From JBJXDT01 sp046153505 (GTDB taxonomy: Bacteria; Pseudomonadota; Gammaproteobacteria; Burkholderiales; Methylophilaceae): a stretch of 48,171 bases of DNA. Where the stretch lies: positions 1 through 48,171 of the forward strand of contig JBJXDT010000017.1 in assembly GCA_046153505.1 (NCBI GenBank), written 5' to 3'. Below are positions 32,759 through 41,201 of this stretch, piece by piece; the first letter of the stretch is position 1; every line of letters begins with the position of its first letter. The position numbers were made by a program, and so were the translations under genes. The notes beneath the pieces were generated by a model. That model saw only the letters and a program-made list of their open reading frames with translations. It did not search any database and had not been told where the DNA came from.

Positions 32759-34215
32759 CTCCAAACTACATCAAATTCCTCACGGGAATACTGGCTATCA
32801 GCTAGCAGTGTCACACGCTTATTGATAAAGTCAGATAAATTTGCCAAGCTTTGTGATTCTTCGTCCTGCAATAAGTTAATTACACTTGATGATGCAATCA
32901 CTTTAAATTCTTTTGCGTCAAATTGTTTAGATTCTCGCATCAACTCACGCATGATTTCGTAAGCAATCGTCTGCGCCGTTTTGTATGCGCCTCGGCCCTG
33001 GCAAACCTCGCAAGGCTCACATAACAAGTGCGCTAAACTCTCTCGAGTCCGTTTGCGCGTCATTTCCACCAAGCCCAGCGGCGTAAAGCCGTTTATTCCA
33101 GTACGAGCACGGTCCAAGCTCACGGATTTTTTGAGCTCCTCAAGCACTTTCTCACGCTGTTCATCTTCGTCCATATCGATAAAATCGATAATGATGATGC
33201 CGCCTAAGTTACGCAATCTAAGCTGGCGCGCAATGGATTGTGCAGCCTCTAAGTTGGTTTTAAAAATGGTATCTGATAGATTTTTACCACTCACAAAGCT
33301 GCCTGTATTGACATCGACAGTAGTCAAAGCTTCGGTTTGGTCAAAAATTAAGTAGCCTCCAGACTTAAGTTCCACCTTGCGTGACAGCGCATTTTGAAAC
33401 TCTTTTTCGATATTATAAAAATCAAAAATCGGCCGTTCGCCTTGGTAATGCGTTAGCGGTTTCAACGCTTTTGACACATAAAGCTCGGCAAAATCCTTCA
33501 TACGCGCATACGTTTCTTTAGAGTCAACCCTAATGCTCACAGTATCGTCATTTACTACATCACGCAAAATGCGCCTTGGTAGGCTTAAATCGTAAAATAT
33601 CAGAGAGCGCTCGCCTGCATGCTGGCTATCTTCCTGAATTTTAGCCCACACTTTTTGCAAGTATTCGATATCTGCCAAAAGCTCTTCATCGGTCGCGCTC
33701 TCACTCATGGTGCGGATAATAAATCCGCCAGTGCGCTCAGCTGGAAGCAGTCCCAGCAAACGATTTCGAAGTATTTCGCGTTCATCTTCATCCTCAATGC
33801 GCTGCGAAACGCCAATGTGATCTTGCATGGGCAAAAACACTAAAAAACGCCCAGCGATGCTAATTTCTGTGGTCAGTCTTGCGCCCTTAGTGCCAATCGG
33901 CTCTTTAATCACTTGCACCACTATGCTTTGTCCTTCGCGTAGCACCTCTTGAATCGGGCGCTCTGTCTGTGCTTCGTCTTCCAGACGACACTCCATGATA
34001 TCCGCAGCGTGCAAAAATGCTGCGCGTTGCAGACCAATTTCCACGAATGCTGACTGCATACCTGGCAATACACGCACGACTTTTCCGCGATAAATATTAC
34101 CCACAATACCCAGCGATGAACTGCGCTCAATCAGCAGCTCCTGTGCCACGCCCTGCTCCAACACTGCCACCCGTGTTTCTTGGGGTGTCACATTAATTAA
34201 AATTTCTTGTCCCAA
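32755..34215 (-). CDS. rng: Ribonuclease G
   Basis: RNase G matures the 5' end of 16S rRNA and decays some mRNAs. The 486-residue protein has an N-terminal S1 domain (NIYRGKVVRVLPGMQSAFVEIG, ~40-61), the catalytic TTVDVNTGSF and IIIDFIDMDEDEQR metal-binding segments, and the zinc-link CEPCEVC near 404. There is no long RNase E-type C-terminal tail. The start is TTG; upstream in-frame TAA at five codons excludes an earlier start, and AAAGAGTG serves as ribosome site. It lies 22 bp after maf on the same strand. Confidence 0.93.
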   Translation of the reverse strand: MGQEILINVTPQETRVAVLEQGVAQELLIERSSSLGIVGNIYRGKVVRVLPGMQSAFVEIGLQRAAFLHAADIMECRLEDEAQTERPIQEVLREGQSIVVQVIKEPIGTKGARLTTEISIAGRFLVFLPMQDHIGVSQRIEDEDEREILRNRLLGLLPAERTGGFIIRTMSESATDEELLADIEYLQKVWAKIQEDSQHAGERSLIFYDLSLPRRILRDVVNDDTVSIRVDSKETYARMKDFAELYVSKALKPLTHYQGERPIFDFYNIEKEFQNALSRKVELKSGGYLIFDQTEALTTVDVNTGSFVSGKNLSDTIFKTNLEAAQSIARQLRLRNLGGIIIIDFIDMDEDEQREKVLEELKKSVSLDRARTGINGFTPLGLVEMTRKRTRESLAHLLCEPCEVCQGRGAYKTAQTIAYEIMRELMRESKQFDAKEFKVIASSSVINLLQDEESQSLANLSDFINKRVTLLADSQYSREEFDVVWS

Positions 34216-34237
34216 TATTTCACTCTTTTACTAAAAA

Positions 34238-34807
34238 TTATTTTTGTAACATCTGATTAATAAGCTTTACCGTCTCATACAAAGGCAAGCCCATCACACC
34301 ACTATAGCTACCCTGAATATGTTTTATCCAAGCGCCCGCCTTGCCTTGTATCGCATAACTGCCTGATTTATCACGATGTTCACCTGTTGAGATATACGCC
34401 TTTATAATCTCTTCACTCAGCGGCATCATTTCGACCAATGTGGTACTTAACAACACTTTTACTTTTTTGCGAAAACTGACAGCAATCGCGGTAGGCACCT
34501 CATGCGTGCTTGCTGATAGTTTTTTAAGTATTTTAAATGCCTCTTCATCATTCGCTGGCTTGCCCAAAATCTCACCGTTTAAAGCCACAATAGTGTCCGC
34601 AGCCAATAGTGGCATATAGCTATACTCACTTTTTAAAATTTTACTTGCAGCATCTGCCTTTTCACGTGCCAATCGCTTCACGTAATTCTCAGGTTGCTCG
34701 TTGGCTCGTGGCGTCTCATCAATATCTGTCGGCAAGGCAATACAGTCAATACCAACCTGTTTAAGCAATTCAACCCGACGCGGACTGCGCGAGGCTAAAA
34801 TAATCAT
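34238..34807 (-). CDS. Maf family nucleotide pyrophosphatase
   Basis: Maf proteins hydrolyse dTTP, UTP or modified nucleotides to monophosphates and have been linked to division arrest. The frame is open to a GTG at 34864, but the ATG at 34807 gives the family start MIILASRSPRRVELLKQVG and 189 residues, the normal length. LLAADTIVALNGEILGKP near 68 contains the catalytic Asp, and the C-terminal QGKAGAWIKHIQGSYSGVMGLPL is diagnostic. The maf-rng order is common in Proteobacteria. The YhdE (dTTP/UTP) type is likely because GSYSNVVGLP-like residues are present. Confidence 0.9.
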   Translation of the reverse strand: MIILASRSPRRVELLKQVGIDCIALPTDIDETPRANEQPENYVKRLAREKADAASKILKSEYSYMPLLAADTIVALNGEILGKPANDEEAFKILKKLSASTHEVPTAIAVSFRKKVKVLLSTTLVEMMPLSEEIIKAYISTGEHRDKSGSYAIQGKAGAWIKHIQGSYSGVMGLPLYETVKLINQMLQK

Positions 34808-34933
34808 TTGCACATTATTTTGTTTCACTGTTATACCCAACTTTATTCTTGAAAATTCACCCACGCTTACGCTACTTTAATTTACTATGTCTAAATTACC
34901 AAACAATAGTTTTAAAATTAAAACACCTTCACA

Positions 34934-35569
34934 ATGACCGAATACGCCCATTTAGTTAAAACCACCATCGCGCTGTTTGCCATTGTCAGCCCGCTTGGTA
35001 GCTTGCCAATGTTTATTTCTGCCACACGCGGTTGGAGCAAGCAAGACCGCGCAAAAACTGCCCGCACGGTTGCGTTTACGGTTTTTGTTGTGCTGATGGT
35101 GGCCGCATTTTTGGGCGAACGTATTTTGAACTTTTTTGGCATCAGCATTCCCTCTTTCCAAGTCGGCGGCGGCATATTGCTCATGCTTATTGCCATTGCG
35201 ATGATGCATGGCCACCAAAGCGACGCGCGCCAAACCAAGGAAGAAGCGCACGATATGGAAGAGCGCGAAGTGATTGCCATTGTGCCACTCAGCATTCCCT
35301 TGATGGTTGGGCCTGGCGCGATTTCTAGCATGATTATTAGTGCGCAGCAGCACCCCACTTTCACTGGGCATTTAATGTTGGGCATTCCTGCATTTATTGT
35401 CGCGCTTAGTGCTTGGCTCACGCTGCAACTGGCAGACAATATTACGCATTTCTTGGGCAACATTGGCATTAATGTCATTACACGCTTGATGGGCTTAATT
35501 CTAACCGCAATGGCAGTTGAGTTTATCGCGCGAGGCCTGACTGGACTATTTCCACAATTAGCCGCATAA
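34934..35569 (+). CDS. MarC family integral membrane protein
   Basis: The 211-residue protein has six predicted membrane helices with a charged loop (MHGHQSDARQTKEEAHDMEE, ~92-112) in the middle. The start TEYAHLVKTTIALFAIVSPLGSLPMF and the IVPLSIPLMVGPGAISSMI segment near 115-135 mark the MarC/UPF0056 family. It was once suggested to be a multidrug transporter, but the function is unproven. It is divergent from maf across about 126 bp from the preferred maf start. Confidence 0.92.
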   Translation: MTEYAHLVKTTIALFAIVSPLGSLPMFISATRGWSKQDRAKTARTVAFTVFVVLMVAAFLGERILNFFGISIPSFQVGGGILLMLIAIAMMHGHQSDARQTKEEAHDMEEREVIAIVPLSIPLMVGPGAISSMIISAQQHPTFTGHLMLGIPAFIVALSAWLTLQLADNITHFLGNIGINVITRLMGLILTAMAVEFIARGLTGLFPQLAA

Positions 35570-35619
35570 CCTTAGCTTAAAATTTAGCGTAAAATAGCAT
35601 TAATATTTGAAAGTACGCT

Positions 35620-36072
35620 TTGAAAAAACACATCTGGAAACCCAACACCACCGTTGCTGCCATCGTTGAACAAAATGGTAAATTCTTACTAGTAGAAGAA
35701 GAAACCGAGCGTGGCAACCGTTTTAACCAACCTGCTGGACATTTGGAAGACGATGAGACGCTGATTGAAGCGGTGATTCGGGAGACATTAGAAGAGTCCG
35801 CCTACGATTTTATTCCAGAGTCTTTGGTTGGCATCTACCACTGGAAGCATCCGCACAACGACACCACCTACCTGCGTTTTGCCTTTATCGGCAAGGTTTG
35901 CGCGCATTACCCAACGCAACAACTCGACGACGGCATCATACGCGCGGTGTGGATGACTGCAGATGAAATTCGCGAAAAACAACATTTAACGCGCAGTAGC
36001 CAAGTTTTGGTTTGTATTGATGATTATCTAGCAGGAAAGCGCTATCCGCTGGAAGTGATTACTAACTTATGA
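35620..36072 (+). CDS. nudJ: NUDIX hydrolase (NudJ-like phosphatase)
   Basis: The 150-residue protein has the Nudix box GHLEDDETLIEAVIRETLEESAYDF (residues ~41-65), fitting G-x5-E-x7-REUxEE. NudJ-type enzymes act on HMP pyrophosphate and nucleoside diphosphates or triphosphates. Translation begins at TTG (LKKHIWKPNTTVAAIVE); no in-frame ATG lies before the conserved domain. It overlaps mnmA by ATGA, an arrangement also found in E. coli, which supports nudJ. Confidence 0.88.
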   Translation: MKKHIWKPNTTVAAIVEQNGKFLLVEEETERGNRFNQPAGHLEDDETLIEAVIRETLEESAYDFIPESLVGIYHWKHPHNDTTYLRFAFIGKVCAHYPTQQLDDGIIRAVWMTADEIREKQHLTRSSQVLVCIDDYLAGKRYPLEVITNL

Positions 36073-37163
36073 GTAAAAAACGTGTCGTAGTTGGCCTCTC
36101 TGGCGGTGTTGATTCATCGGTCACTGCCATGCTATTGAAACAACAAGGCTATGATGTTGTTGGTCTCTTTATGAAAAACTGGGAAGACGATGATGACGAT
36201 GAATATTGTTCCAGCAAGCAGGATTTGATTGATGCAGTCAGTGTTGCCGATAAGCTTGGCATTGATATTGAAGCCGTCAATTTTAGCAAAGAATATAAAG
36301 ACCGCGTGTTCGCCAATTTTTTGGAAGAATACCAAGCAGGTCGCACCCCAAACCCTGATATTTTATGTAACGCCGAGATTAAATTTAAAGCGTTTTTAGA
36401 CCATGCCATGAGTTTGGGAGCAGATCTAATCGCCACAGGGCATTACGCACAGGTACGTGAAAATCCACTTAAAGCGGGTAGCTATCAATTACTAAAAGCG
36501 GACGACGGCAGTAAAGACCAAAGCTATTTCTTGTATCGTCTCAATCAGGCACAACTAAGCAAGACCCTGTTTCCACTTGGTACTTACTTGAAACGCGAAG
36601 TACGTGAAATGGCACGCCAAGCAGGTTTAATCAATGCTGAAAAGAAAGACTCCACCGGTATTTGCTTTATTGGCGAGCGACCTTTTCAGGAATTTTTACA
36701 ACGCTATTTGCCCAAAAAACCCGGTGATATCAAAACGCCGGAAGGCAGGTTGGTAGGCCAACACGAGGGGTTGATGTACTATACTTTAGGGCAAAGGCAG
36801 GGCTTAAAAATAGGAGGCAGTCGCGACAGCAATGGCGAACCGTGGTTTGTCGCATCGAAAGACATGGCAAAGAACGAGCTGGTTGTGGTGCAAGGGCACG
36901 AGCACCCGCTATTAATGAATGATGGCCTAAAAGCCGGGCAATTGCATTGGATTAGTGAGGATGATCCGAAAACCAACTGGGTATATGCCGCAAAAACGCG
37001 CTACCGCCAGCCTGACGCGCCATGCGAGATTGATGCAATTAGCCAAGATGAGGTCACTATTAAATTTGGCCAACAACAATGGGCGATTACGCCTGGGCAA
37101 TCTGCTGTAGTGTACGAAAGCAATGTATGCCTTGGTGGTGGTATTATCACCTCTGCAATATAA
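36069..37163 (+). CDS. mnmA: tRNA-specific 2-thiouridylase
   Basis: MnmA places sulfur on the wobble uridine of Lys, Glu and Gln tRNAs, taking it from the Tus relay. The 364-residue protein has the PP-loop GLSGGVDSSV (9-18), catalytic C100 in NPDILCNAEIKF and C199 in STGICFIGERPF, and the tRNA-binding LGQRQGLKIGG region. Length is normal. It is the second gene of the nudJ-mnmA pair and runs convergently toward the GST gene with 28 bp between stops. Confidence 0.95.
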   Translation: MSKKRVVVGLSGGVDSSVTAMLLKQQGYDVVGLFMKNWEDDDDDEYCSSKQDLIDAVSVADKLGIDIEAVNFSKEYKDRVFANFLEEYQAGRTPNPDILCNAEIKFKAFLDHAMSLGADLIATGHYAQVRENPLKAGSYQLLKADDGSKDQSYFLYRLNQAQLSKTLFPLGTYLKREVREMARQAGLINAEKKDSTGICFIGERPFQEFLQRYLPKKPGDIKTPEGRLVGQHEGLMYYTLGQRQGLKIGGSRDSNGEPWFVASKDMAKNELVVVQGHEHPLLMNDGLKAGQLHWISEDDPKTNWVYAAKTRYRQPDAPCEIDAISQDEVTIKFGQQQWAITPGQSAVVYESNVCLGGGIITSAI

Positions 37164-37191
37164 TCAACTATTACTCAACGATTTAATAAGG

Positions 37192-37800
37192 TTAAGCAAT
37201 AGGCATCGTCTCTTTAAAGCTAGGGCGTTTAATCAAAATACTATAATGTTTAGCAAGCGCAGGATAATTATCCTGCCAATTCAATTGCTTATGGCGAAAG
37301 TCCACATAAGCCAACATGCAGCCAAGCGCGATATCAGCAAGGCTGAACGTATCATTCACACACCATTTCTTTTTGGCTATATCTTTGTTTAGCACTTCCA
37401 AACCCGATGTTACTTTGCCTAATTGCTTATCGATAAGCCCTTTTGATTGCTGCTCGAGTGGCTTACGCTGTTCCATCATCGCTGCGATGGCAGCATCGCA
37501 AATGCCATCTGCAAGGGCCTCCCAGCGGCGCACTGCAATTTTTGATGTAGTATCTTGCGGAATTAAATGTGCTATTGGCGTGCGATGATCTAAAAACTCT
37601 ACAATTACACGCGAATCGTAAATTACATCATCGTCATCTAAAATAAGCGTGGGTACTTTACCCAGCGGGTTATATTGCTGTATCGGGCAATCGGGATCAG
37701 ATAGCACTACTTCCTGCAATGTGACATCAATATGTTTCTCAATCGCAACAATGCGTACTTTGCGTGCATAAGGGCTATTTGGCGTGTATAAAAGTTTCAT
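37192..37800 (-). CDS. Glutathione S-transferase family protein
   Basis: The 202-residue protein has an N-terminal thioredoxin-like domain: MKLLYTPNSPYARKVRIVAIEKHI with the likely glutathione-activating serine S9, the cis-Pro motif GKVPTLIL near 49 and a DSRVIVEFLD in place of the classic E-S pair. The C-terminal helical domain has FSLADIALGCMLAYVDFR, the N-capping motif of GSTs. The substrate is unknown; YibF-like proteins are the closest type by eye. It is divergent from nadC across about 40 bp. Confidence 0.9.
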   Translation of the reverse strand: MKLLYTPNSPYARKVRIVAIEKHIDVTLQEVVLSDPDCPIQQYNPLGKVPTLILDDDDVIYDSRVIVEFLDHRTPIAHLIPQDTTSKIAVRRWEALADGICDAAIAAMMEQRKPLEQQSKGLIDKQLGKVTSGLEVLNKDIAKKKWCVNDTFSLADIALGCMLAYVDFRHKQLNWQDNYPALAKHYSILIKRPSFKETMPIA

Positions 37801-37839
37801 TCCTCATCCAGACGTTTTTAGTATTTTTAATGCATTATA

Positions 37840-38730
37840 ATGCAAATGATGGCCGATTCTAAAAACAGCACTCTTTTCGCAAAAAGTTACCCGCGTGGCA
37901 GCCAATCTTTTTACAATTTAGTGCGCACGCAAGTGACTTCTGCACTGGCGGAAGACATTGGAACAGGAGACCTAACAGCCGCATTAATCAAGGCTGACAG
38001 TGTTGCACAAGCAACCATAATTTCACGCGAAAGCGCTATTATTTGTGGTCAGGACTGGGTGAATGCATGTTTTATGCAATTGGATAAAGATGTTCAAATT
38101 AAATGGCTTGTGAGCGAAGGTGAATACATCAATGCCAACCAAATTCTATGTGAAATTAGCGGTAATGCTCGCGTGCTCTTGAGCGCGGAGCGTTGCGCAC
38201 TCAATTTTTTGCAAACGCTTTCTGCAGTAGCAACACACACAAACGCCTATGTACAAGCGATTGTCGGCACCAAAGCGCAAATTTTAGATACCCGCAAAAC
38301 ATTGCCAGGCTTACGCCTAGCAGAAAAATACGCCGTAACGGTGGGTGGCGGCTTTAACCAGCGCCTCGCTTTGTATGATGGCATACTCATCAAAGAAAAC
38401 CATATTGCCGCCGCAGGTAGCATCCATGCAGCTCTCAAGCATGCCTTTCAACACAATCCAAATACAAGCATACAAATTGAAGTAGAAAATTTAGATGAAT
38501 TGCAACAGGCGTTGGTTGCTGGCGCCACCAGTATTTTGCTCGACAATTTCAGCTTAGATGACATGTGCAGCGCAGTAAAATCGTCACAAGGCAAAGTCTT
38601 GCTGGAAGCCAGTGGCAATGTTAATTTGGAAACGGTGCGTGAAATTGCTGAAACTGGTGTTGACCGTATTTCGATTGGCGCACTGACTAAAAATATACGC
38701 GCCATTGATTTATCCATGCGAATCAAATAG
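37840..38730 (+). CDS. nadC: Nicotinate-nucleotide pyrophosphorylase (carboxylating)
   Basis: NadC converts quinolinate and PRPP to nicotinate mononucleotide in de novo NAD synthesis. The 296-residue protein has EDIGTGDLTAAL near 40, ERCALNFLQTLSAVAT near 107, the RKTLPGLRLAEKYAV loop near 150 and the IEVENLDEL and LLDNF segments. Alternative ATGs lie two and three codons downstream (MMADSKN), and none has a clear ribosome site. nadE at 6058 uses the product of the same pathway. Confidence 0.94.
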   Translation: MQMMADSKNSTLFAKSYPRGSQSFYNLVRTQVTSALAEDIGTGDLTAALIKADSVAQATIISRESAIICGQDWVNACFMQLDKDVQIKWLVSEGEYINANQILCEISGNARVLLSAERCALNFLQTLSAVATHTNAYVQAIVGTKAQILDTRKTLPGLRLAEKYAVTVGGGFNQRLALYDGILIKENHIAAAGSIHAALKHAFQHNPNTSIQIEVENLDELQQALVAGATSILLDNFSLDDMCSAVKSSQGKVLLEASGNVNLETVREIAETGVDRISIGALTKNIRAIDLSMRIK

Positions 38731-38742
38731 CATACCGCTGTT

Positions 38743-40524
38743 ATGCTTAAAACAAACACCATCCAAAATAGCAAAACAAGACTTAGCCTAGGCGACGTAT
38801 TGCGTATGCTGGTCAATGAAGGCAAGCTCGATAAAGTTCACGCCGAAAAGCTCTACAAAGACCGTAAACTCGATAGCTCCAACTTGCATCCAATTGTTGT
38901 CATTGGTGAGCAAAAGTGGAAAGACTTACAAACACCACACAAAGTGATGAATGTGGATTTTCTTTCTCGCTGGTTGGCGGAACAAGCTGGCGTTGAGTTT
39001 TACCATATTGACCCACTGAAATTAGATTTTACCTCTGCTGCGCAAATCGTTTCAAAAGCCTATGCCGAGCGCTTGAAAATCATGCCGATTTCTATCAAAG
39101 GCAACGAGGCCACAGTCGCCAGTGCTGAGCCTTTCCAGACCGAGTGGGTTCCTGATTTAGAGCGCGTATTAGGCATGAAAATCAAACTGGTGATGGCGAA
39201 TCCGCTCGAAATTAATCGCTATTTGCCAGAAATTTACAACCTTGCCAGCTCTATTAATCAAGCCAACGCGTCCAAAATGGGACAAATTGTAGGCGTACAA
39301 AATTTCGAGCAACTTGTTGAACTAGGTAAAGACAAAAATCTTGACGCCAACGAGCAGCATGTGGTGAATATTGTCGATTGGCTTTTTAAATACGCGTTTG
39401 AACAACGTGCCAGTGATATTCATCTTGAACCACGCCGCAACGCAGGCATTATGCGCTTTCGCATCGATGGCGTATTACACCAAGTCTATCAATTACCTCC
39501 CAATATCATGAATGCTATTACGAGCCGAATTAAATTGCTCGGTCGCATGGATATGGTTGAAAAGCGGCGTCCGCAAGATGGTCGTATTAAAACGATTAGT
39601 GCTGACGGAACCGAAATTGAATTGCGTTTATCCACCATGCCAACTGCGTTTGGCGAAAAACTGGTGATGCGGATTTTTACGCCTGAAGTGATTGTGCAGG
39701 ACTTTATTCAGCTTGGTTTTTCTAGCAAACAGGCCGATTTATGGGCTGAATGGACGAAGCATCCGAATGGCATCATTCTGGTGACTGGACCTACTGGCTC
39801 TGGCAAAACGACGACCTTGTACTCCACGCTTAAGCATTTGGCGACACCTGAAGTGAATGTTAGCACCGTGGAAGACCCGATTGAGATGATTGAACCTGCA
39901 TTTAATCAAATGCAAGTAACCACCAATATTGGCCTGAATTTCGCCGATGGTATTCGTACCTTAATGCGGCAAGACCCCGATATTATTATGGTGGGTGAGA
40001 TTCGCGATATTGAAACTGCCGACATGGCGATTCAAGCCGCGCTGACAGGACATCTAGTGCTATCAACATTACACACCAACGATGCCCCTGCGGCCATTAC
40101 TCGCTTGCTCGATTTGGGTGTACCTTCATATCTCATTCATTCTACTGTGTTGGGCATTATGGCGCAACGCTTAGTGCGCACGCTTTGCCCTGCTTGCAAA
40201 GCACCTACAGAAATTAGCGATGATGAATGGAACTCTATCACCAAGCCATTTAGCGTTTCAAAACCTGCCAGCGCCATGAAAGCAGTGGGTTGTATTGATT
40301 GCAGAAACACTGGCTACCGTGGCCGAAGCGGCATTTACGAGATGCTGACAATTTCGCCAAAATTACGCAAACTTATCACGCCTATGACTGATTTAGCACA
40401 AATTAAAAATTTAGCATATCAAGAAGGCATGCAGCCTTTGATGCTGAACGGTGCGGAGAAAGTTGCAGCTGGTTTAACAACGGTAGAAGAAGTGCTCAAA
40501 GTCGCTCCGCATTTAGATATCTAA
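38743..40524 (+). CDS. GspE/PilB-family type II secretion/type IV pilus assembly ATPase
   Basis: The 593-residue protein has an N-terminal MshEN/GspE-N type region (~15-165), then the ATPase core. Walker A is GPTGSGKTTTL (349-359), followed by VEDPIEM, Walker B DIIMVGEIRDIETADM (~413-428) and LSTLHTNDA. Zinc-binding cysteines are C482, C485, C517 and C520. It would drive pseudopilus or pilus extension. No secretin, platform or pilin gene is adjacent, which is unusual for gspE or pilB, so I leave the symbol blank. It starts 12 bp after nadC and shares stop bases with piuC. Confidence 0.88.
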   Translation: MLKTNTIQNSKTRLSLGDVLRMLVNEGKLDKVHAEKLYKDRKLDSSNLHPIVVIGEQKWKDLQTPHKVMNVDFLSRWLAEQAGVEFYHIDPLKLDFTSAAQIVSKAYAERLKIMPISIKGNEATVASAEPFQTEWVPDLERVLGMKIKLVMANPLEINRYLPEIYNLASSINQANASKMGQIVGVQNFEQLVELGKDKNLDANEQHVVNIVDWLFKYAFEQRASDIHLEPRRNAGIMRFRIDGVLHQVYQLPPNIMNAITSRIKLLGRMDMVEKRRPQDGRIKTISADGTEIELRLSTMPTAFGEKLVMRIFTPEVIVQDFIQLGFSSKQADLWAEWTKHPNGIILVTGPTGSGKTTTLYSTLKHLATPEVNVSTVEDPIEMIEPAFNQMQVTTNIGLNFADGIRTLMRQDPDIIMVGEIRDIETADMAIQAALTGHLVLSTLHTNDAPAAITRLLDLGVPSYLIHSTVLGIMAQRLVRTLCPACKAPTEISDDEWNSITKPFSVSKPASAMKAVGCIDCRNTGYRGRSGIYEMLTISPKLRKLITPMTDLAQIKNLAYQEGMQPLMLNGAEKVAAGLTTVEEVLKVAPHLDI

Positions 40525-41201
40525 ACATCACTCCACATGCGAATCAGGTTGTGGTAATTGCCAGTTAGCCGAATAACCGCCGCCGTGTCCCCCATTTCCT
40601 GACGTAGCGTAACGATTGCAGCATCCATATCAAATAGTAGCGTTCTTTGCGCATCATCGCGCACCATGCTTTGCACCCAAAAAAAACATGCCAATCGCGC
40701 GCCGTGTGTAACAGGCTTCACCTGATGCAAACTGGTTCCAGGATATAGCACCATATCTCCAGCAGGCAATTTAACGGTTTGTTGTCCATAAGTATCCTCA
40801 ACAACCAGTTCACCACCTTCGTAACTTTCTGGATCTGACAAGAATAGCGTACACGATATATCTGTGCGCACATGCACACCGCTAATAGCGTGCGTTCGCA
40901 CTGCGTTATCTATATGCGCGCCAAAATCCATACCGATTTGATACTGATTGAATAAGGGCGGATAGATTTTTTTAGGTAACGCTGCTGAGAAGAACAAGGC
41001 ATTGCGACTTAAGGCTTTTAGCATAATTTGTCTTGCATTTTCTGCATATTCAGAGGATTCTGCCAACTGCATATTTCGCTTCACCTGTGCTGATTGCGAA
41101 CCCGCAGTGACCTTACCATCCACCCAATCTGCTTGCAACAAAAGTGCACGTACTTGTACAAGCTCATCCGTATTTAATAATTGTGGAATACGCAATAACA
41201 T
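40521..41201 (-). CDS. piuC: PKHD-type Fe(II)/2-oxoglutarate hydroxylase (PiuC-like)
   Basis: The 226-residue dioxygenase has the double-stranded beta-helix iron site H96-x-D98 (GAHIDNAV) and H159 (SLHQVKPVTHGAR), with R169 as the likely 2-oxoglutarate ligand. PiuC/YbiX proteins are typically encoded beside catecholate-type TonB receptors and induced by iron starvation; their substrate is uncertain. The start overlaps the receptor stop by one base (TAATG), so both are on the Fur-controlled transcript. The length is normal. Confidence 0.92.
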   Translation of the reverse strand: MLLRIPQLLNTDELVQVRALLLQADWVDGKVTAGSQSAQVKRNMQLAESSEYAENARQIMLKALSRNALFFSAALPKKIYPPLFNQYQIGMDFGAHIDNAVRTHAISGVHVRTDISCTLFLSDPESYEGGELVVEDTYGQQTVKLPAGDMVLYPGTSLHQVKPVTHGARLACFFWVQSMVRDDAQRTLLFDMDAAIVTLRQEMGDTAAVIRLTGNYHNLIRMWSDV

